From Amycolatopsis endophytica (GTDB lineage: Bacteria > Actinomycetota > Actinomycetes > Mycobacteriales > Pseudonocardiaceae): DNA of 64,000 bases. The translations under genes and the position numbers were made by a program. The stretch's first letter is position 1; the number at the start of each line of letters is the position of its first letter. Shown piece by piece: positions 60,266 through 64,000 of the stretch. The stretch spans positions 3,038,001 to 3,102,000 of the forward strand of contig NZ_JACCFK010000001.1 of assembly GCF_013410405.1 (NCBI RefSeq), written 5' to 3'. The notes beneath the pieces were generated by a model that was not told the DNA's origin, searched no databases, and saw nothing but the letters and a program-made list of their open reading frames with translations.

Positions 60266-61609
60266 ATGATTCCGCTCAGTCTCGAAGAGATCGCCAGGGT
60301 TGCCGGCGGCACAGTCGAGGGCGATCGTGCGGTGACGGTGACCGCCCCTGCCGTGCTCGACGGTCGTGCGGCGGAACCGGGTGGACTCTTCGTGGCATTC
60401 GCCGGTGAGCATGTCGATGGCCACGACTATGCCGGTCAAGCCGCACGTGCCGGTGCGGTGGCGGTGATCGGCACGCGGCCCACCTCGCTGCCGACCGTGG
60501 TGGTCGAGGATGTCCAGGCTGCGCTACAGGCGCTCGCCCGTCACGTCGTGGCCCGGCTCCGCGATGGACTCACCGTTCTCGGGGTGACTGGCTCCCAGGG
60601 CAAGACCAGCACCAAGGACCTGCTGACGGCCGTGCTGTCGAGTAGTGCTGCCACTGTCGCAACCGTGGGCTCGCTCAACAACGAGTTCGGTGTGCCACTG
60701 ACCATGCTGCGCGCTGACCCGACCACGCGATTCCTCGTCCTTGAGATGGGGGCCCGTCATGTCGGCCACATTGCTGCTTTCGCCGATCTCGTCGCCCCCG
60801 ATATCGCGGTGGTTCTCAACGTCGGCACTGCTCACCTCGGCAAGTTCGGATCGCAGGCAGCCATAGCCAGGGCCAAGGGCGAGTTGGTGCAGGGGCTGGC
60901 TTCTGGTGGCACTGCGGTTCTCAACGCGGACGACCCCCGAGTGGCTGCGATGCGGACGCTCACCAATGGCCCGGCGCTGACGTTCGGACAAGCCAGGCAC
61001 GCTGACGTGCGCGTACACGATCTGGTGCTGGACCGGCTCGCCCGAGCATCGTTCACACTGCGGACTGCCGAGGCATCCGCACCTGTTGCGCTGTCGATCC
61101 TCGGTGCCCACCAGGCACTCAACGCCTCAGCCGCCGTAGCAGCGGGGCTGGCTGCTGGCGTTCCTCTCGGGGTGGCTGCGACAGCGTTGTCCACCGCCTC
61201 GGTGTCGAAATGGCGGCTGGAGATGCGCGATCTTGCCAACGGCGCGAGGCTGCTCAACGACTCCTACAACGCGCACACCGAGTCGATCCTCGCCGGGCTG
61301 GACACGCTGGCCGCGATCGAAGGGGGGCGACGTATCGCTGTTCTCGGCGAGATGCTGGAGCTTGGCGAGAACAGCGAGCGCGAACATCGAGTCGTCGGTG
61401 AGTATGCCGCCGCACGCGCTGATGTGGTGCTCGTCATCGGAGACGCTGCCCGGCCGATTGCTGAGGGGGCTGGGGACCGAGGGGCGTCGCTGGCCGACAA
61501 CGACGCGGCGGTCGATTGGCTGCGCCGCAATCTCACCGCCGGTGATGTCGTGCTTGTGAAGGCATCGCGCGGGGCGCGTCTCGACGAGGTCGCCTCTGCA
61601 CTCACCTAG
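60266..61609 (+). CDS. murF2: MurF-like UDP-MurNAc-tripeptide:D-alanyl-D-X ligase (MurF2)
   Basis: A 447-residue Mur ligase. The N-terminal UDP-binding domain is about 1-100, the ATP P-loop [13 protein letters not shown] starts at 106, the central domain has [20 protein letters not shown], and the C-terminal domain has [19 protein letters not shown]. It joins a D-Ala-D-X dipeptide to the muramyl tripeptide in the cytosol. A second murF beside vanHAX is known from glycopeptide-producing actinomycetes and is thought to favour D-Ala-D-Lac. ATG 60266 is preferred over TTG 60260. The TAG stop coincides with the IS630 relic junction. Confidence 0.87.
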   Translation: MIPLSLEEIARVAGGTVEGDRAVTVTAPAVLDGRAAEPGGLFVAFAGEHVDGHDYAGQAARAGAVAVIGTRPTSLPTVVVEDVQAALQALARHVVARLRDGLTVLGVTGSQGKTSTKDLLTAVLSSSAATVATVGSLNNEFGVPLTMLRADPTTRFLVLEMGARHVGHIAAFADLVAPDIAVVLNVGTAHLGKFGSQAAIARAKGELVQGLASGGTAVLNADDPRVAAMRTLTNGPALTFGQARHADVRVHDLVLDRLARASFTLRTAEASAPVALSILGAHQALNASAAVAAGLAAGVPLGVAATALSTASVSKWRLEMRDLANGARLLNDSYNAHTESILAGLDTLAAIEGGRRIAVLGEMLELGENSEREHRVVGEYAAARADVVLVIGDAARPIAEGAGDRGASLADNDAAVDWLRRNLTAGDVVLVKASRGARLDEVASALT

Positions 61610-62380
61610 TGCCGTGTCATGCAACGTTGGGTAGGTAATCCGGGCGTCGGATTTCCGAGTCGGGTGCGAAGTGGCGTTTGGGGTGGCAGTGCCGGTTGTG
61701 CCAGCGGACGTAACCGGCGGCTTCCTGGGCGGCGCGAGTGGGGTAGTCGCTGCCGTCGAGGTGAAGTAGCGCAGGGTGGTGAACTCGCATTCGATCCAGT
61801 TGAGCCAGGACGCGTTCTTTGGGGTGTGGACCAGCTCGATGCCGTGTGCCGCGCGCCGGGCGGTGACTTCGGCTTTGCCGTGCGGGCCGTGGTTGTCGCG
61901 GATTGGATAGAGCTTGCCTGTGGGGTAGCGGCGGCGGAGTTGTGTGCAGAAGTCCAGGAATTCCGGCCAGCGTGTGCGGTCGCGGAACGGGTAGAAGATC
62001 TGCCCCGTCGCGGAGGTCCTGCGCGGCGAACAGCTGCCGGATCCCGGCGTGACGGTTGTGGGTCGCGCGGCGGCGGGCTGGGTGTCCGCGGCGGAACCAG
62101 CCGTGTCCGGGTCGGGGTTGCAGGTTCAGCGGCCCGAACTCGTCCACGCAGAGCACTCGCCCGTCGGCGGGTGGATGGTCGTAGAGGTCGAGGACGCGGG
62201 CCATCTTCACGGTGAACTCGGGGCCCTTGCTGGTTTTCCAGGTTTTCGTGCGCTGCCGGGAAATTCCCGCTTCATGCAGAAGCGGTCAGCTTGTTCGGGC
62301 TCCCTCCGGCCCGACGCAACCGGACACGGTCGCGTGTCGACCTGGTGATCTTCACCAGGTTACCTCCGCGACCATCCGGG
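61609..62380 (-). mobile_element. IS630-family element, internally deleted relic
   Basis: The end GTGCCG...CAACGTTGGGTAGG at 61609 is the right end of the intact copy at 42.2-43.3 kb. The transposase reads on the minus strand, ending YLPNVA like the intact one. Deletions remove several hundred bp, so only about 770 bp remain against 1184 bp. The far end is not clear; a CTAG at 62389-62392 is one candidate. Confidence 0.75.
61617..62350 (-). pseudogene. Degenerate IS630 transposase
   Basis: The C-terminal half is readable with frameshifts: ARVLDLYDHPPADGRVLCVD then EFGPLNLQPRPGHGWFRRGH, and RWHNRHCHPKRHFAPDSEIR with RRPDYLPNVA. The middle (second Asp region) is in the wrong frame and the N-terminal part jumps from the early HTH region (VKITRSTRDRVRLRRAG) to the KTWK segment. 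Not functional. Confidence 0.78.
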
Positions 62381-62404
62381 GCACGACTCTAGCGTTCGGG
62401 GCCG

Positions 62405-62463
62405 GTGTATCGGCCGCATATCGAAAATCGCATACGTGCTGGCAACGCCCGGCCCTCTTGACT
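62405..62463 (+). promoter_or_regulatory. Probable VanR site and promoter of vanHA
   Basis: GTGTATC (62405-62411) and GCATATC (62416-62422) are spaced 11 bp, followed by AAAATCGCATACGTGC, TGGCAAC and CTCTTGACTTGAGG. The order and spacing copy those before the vanK remnant, and similarity continues through the leader to the codons MSLTV. A VanR/VanS pair, not in this window, is the expected regulator. Confidence 0.65.
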
Positions 62464-62469
62464 TGAGGC

Positions 62470-63525
62470 ATGGCCTACAGCGAACGGAGTTTGGTCGACA
62501 GTGAAGCGCCAGCCGACAGTCCGAACCGCGCAACAGCCGCGCGGGCTACCTCTGGCCCGTCCGCTATGAGTCTTACGGTCTTCGGCTGTTGCCGGGACGA
62601 AGCCACCTTGTTTCGAGAGATGGGCCGTCGTCTTGGGGTGAGGTTGACGATCACCGAGGCCGCGGTCTGTGAAGGCAACGCTGCGGTGGCGCGTGGAAGC
62701 CGGTGCATCAGCGTGAGTCATAAGACTCAGATCACCAAGTCGACGATTCTGGCGCTGAGCCGCGCGGGCGTGGAATACATTTCCACCAGAAGCATCGGAT
62801 ACAACCACGTCGACGTGGAGTACGCGGCGAGTGTCGGCATCACTGTCGGCAATGTCGATTACTCACCCGACAGCGTGGGCGACTACACCCTGATGTTGAT
62901 GCTGATGGCCGTCCGCAACGCGAAATCCATCATCCGCCGCACCGACGCCCATGACTACCGGTTAGACCAAACGCGCGGCAAAGAACTACGCGACATGACC
63001 ATCGGGGTCATCGGAGTGGGGAAGATCGGCACAGCAGTCATTGACCGGCTGCGCGGTTTCGGCTGCCGCGTGCTCGCCCACGACAGCCAGCCCCACCTCC
63101 CCGGGGGCGACAGCGTTTCGCTCAGTGAACTGTTTCAGAACAGCGACATCGTCTCCCTTCACACGCCCCTGACTCCGCGGACACATCACCTCCTCAATCG
63201 CGAACGCATCGAGCAGATGAAGCACGGCGCCTACGTCATCAACACCGGGCGCGGACCGCTCATCGACACTGCGGCCCTTCTTGCCTCCTTGGAGAACGGT
63301 CACCTGGGCGGTGCGGCGCTGGACGTCCTCGAAGGCGAAGAAGGCATCTTCTACGCCGACTGGAGAGACAAGCCCGTCGAGAACCAGGCCCTCCTGAGGC
63401 TCCAAGCGATGCCGAACGTGCTCATCAGCCCCCACACCGCTTACTACACCGACCACGCCCTGGCCGACACGGTCGAAAACAGCCTTGTCAACTGCATGAG
63501 CTTCGAGAGGAAGAGGACAGTATGA
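62470..63525 (+). CDS. vanH: VanH D-lactate dehydrogenase
   Basis: NAD(P)H-dependent enzyme that reduces pyruvate to D-lactate for D-Ala-D-Lac synthesis. As drawn it has 351 residues; the VanH fold begins at SLTVFGCCRDEATLFREMG, so ATG 62566 (319 residues) is an alternative start and the first 32 residues may be leader. Conserved features: ISTRSIGYNHVDVEYAASVG, the dinucleotide motif GVIGVGKIGTAVIDRL, NTGRGPLIDTAALL with the active-site Arg region, LDVLEGEEGIFY with the Glu, and ISPHTAYYTDHAL with the His. Stop overlaps the vanA start (ATGA), so they are coupled. Confidence 0.92.
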   Translation: MAYSERSLVDSEAPADSPNRATAARATSGPSAMSLTVFGCCRDEATLFREMGRRLGVRLTITEAAVCEGNAAVARGSRCISVSHKTQITKSTILALSRAGVEYISTRSIGYNHVDVEYAASVGITVGNVDYSPDSVGDYTLMLMLMAVRNAKSIIRRTDAHDYRLDQTRGKELRDMTIGVIGVGKIGTAVIDRLRGFGCRVLAHDSQPHLPGGDSVSLSELFQNSDIVSLHTPLTPRTHHLLNRERIEQMKHGAYVINTGRGPLIDTAALLASLENGHLGGAALDVLEGEEGIFYADWRDKPVENQALLRLQAMPNVLISPHTAYYTDHALADTVENSLVNCMSFERKRTV

Positions 63526-64000
63526 GCAAATTGAAGATCGGATTCATCTTCGGCGGTGTATCCGAAGAGCATCCCGTCTCGGTCAAGTCCGCACGTGAGG
63601 TCGCGGCGAATCTTGACACCGAGAAATACGAACCGTTCTGGATTGGCATCACCCGCGACGGCGAGTGGAAACTGTGCAACGACGCTCCCGGGGAAGCCTG
63701 GGAAAGCGGCGATTCGCGCCGGGTCACGCTGTCACCGGATCGCGACGTACACGGGCTGTTCGTTATGGAGTTTGATTGCTACGAGACGATCCGTCTCGAT
63801 CTGGTCTTCCCCATCCTGCACGGCAAGCTCGGCGAAGACGGGGCCATCCAGGGCCTACTCGAACTGTCAGGCATCCCCTACGTCGGCTGCGACATCCCGA
63901 GCTCCGCGCTGTGTATGAACAAAGCCTTGGCCTACACGATCACCAGAAGCGCCGGAATCTCCACACCGAACTTCCGGGTCATCGAAGGTGACGAGAAGGC
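63522..64000 (+). CDS. vanA: VanA-type D-alanine:D-lactate ligase, 5' part
   Basis: The open frame runs off the window after about 159 codons. It starts MSKLKIGFIFGGVSEEHPVS with VKSAREVAANL, the ATP-grasp N-terminal loop of Ddl/VanA, and has VFPILHGKLGEDGAIQGLLE then LSGIPYVGCD and NKALAYTITRSAGISTPNF. The HGKLGEDG segment (rather than HGxxGEDG of plain Ddl) suits D-Ala-D-Lac ligases. The decisive omega-loop residues lie outside the window. ATG overlaps the vanH stop. It ligates D-Ala to D-lactate in glycopeptide resistance or self-protection. Confidence 0.88.
   Translation, partial: MSKLKIGFIFGGVSEEHPVSVKSAREVAANLDTEKYEPFWIGITRDGEWKLCNDAPGEAWESGDSRRVTLSPDRDVHGLFVMEFDCYETIRLDLVFPILHGKLGEDGAIQGLLELSGIPYVGCDIPSSALCMNKALAYTITRSAGISTPNFRVIEGDEK

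Noticed and set aside
62470..62565. The first 32 codons of the vanH frame as a signal peptide
   Set aside because: They are polar, not hydrophobic, and correspond to a leader region shared with the vanK remnant; VanH is cytosolic.
1..64000. tRNA or rRNA genes
   Set aside because: I saw no convincing tRNA-like arms or rRNA segments on reading; a dedicated scan was not possible.

Overview
The window is high-GC actinomycete DNA, most likely from an Amycolatopsis-like pseudonocardial organism. The evidence is pervasive G/C third positions, GTG starts, mycobacterium-type lipid genes (fadA/fadB, a FadE23/FadE24-like pair, a WS/DGAT acyltransferase), an ECF sigma factor with an RskA-type anti-sigma factor, PaaX and IclR regulators, and at the right edge an actinomycete glycopeptide-resistance locus (vanK remnant, murF2, vanH, vanA). 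All family names are judged by eye from motifs and remembered family features; no database search was run.

Layout. 0-14.3 kb is lipid and 2-hydroxyacid metabolism: two adjacent acyl-CoA dehydrogenases behind an 18-bp operator palindrome, duplicated lipoproteins, a fused double-TetR regulator divergent from the fadA-fadB beta-oxidation operon, then a FAD-linked hydroxyacid oxidase with an IlvX-like ThDP enzyme. 14.8-28.4 kb holds a probable catabolic regulon: class III aminotransferase and DUF3830 protein, divergent aldehyde dehydrogenase and D-malate/tartrate-type dehydrogenase, a FadR-type GntR regulator, two maleate-isomerase-like proteins, a D-2-hydroxyacid dehydrogenase and an amidase. 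Three intergenic copies of ATTGT-NN-ACAAT tie these genes together. A large P-type ATPase, with an apparently degenerate second ATPase module, lies inside this block.

28.6-42.2 kb is mixed accessory metabolism: aldo/keto reductase, WS/DGAT, glutathionyl-hydroquinone-reductase-like protein, a ThDP enzyme, a StyA/StyB-type two-component monooxygenase with an epoxide-hydrolase-like alpha/beta hydrolase and divergent IclR, PaaX, and a peptide deformylase facing an HTH regulator across a double palindrome. 42.2-44 kb is a repeat island: an intact IS630-family element, one copy of a ~255-bp dispersed nested palindrome (the other copy is near 10.6 kb), and an inverted array of 21-bp units (a second array lies near 35 kb). 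44-55 kb has small regulators, a DnaJ-NERD-like membrane protein, a dehydroshikimate-use module (MFS transporter, TetR, QsuB-like bifunctional enzyme), sigK/rskA, a PhoX-like Tat protein and a class IV aminotransferase-like protein.

55.4-64 kb looks acquired and rearranged: a resolvase scrap, an IS21 relic with a nonsense istA, an ArsR plus two SRPBCC proteins, then the van locus. The vanK remnant and vanH share upstream direct repeats spaced 11 bp, which are probably VanR sites. An internally deleted second copy of the IS630 element lies between murF2 and vanH. The vanA-type ligase runs off the right end, so vanX and vanRS, if present, are outside the window.
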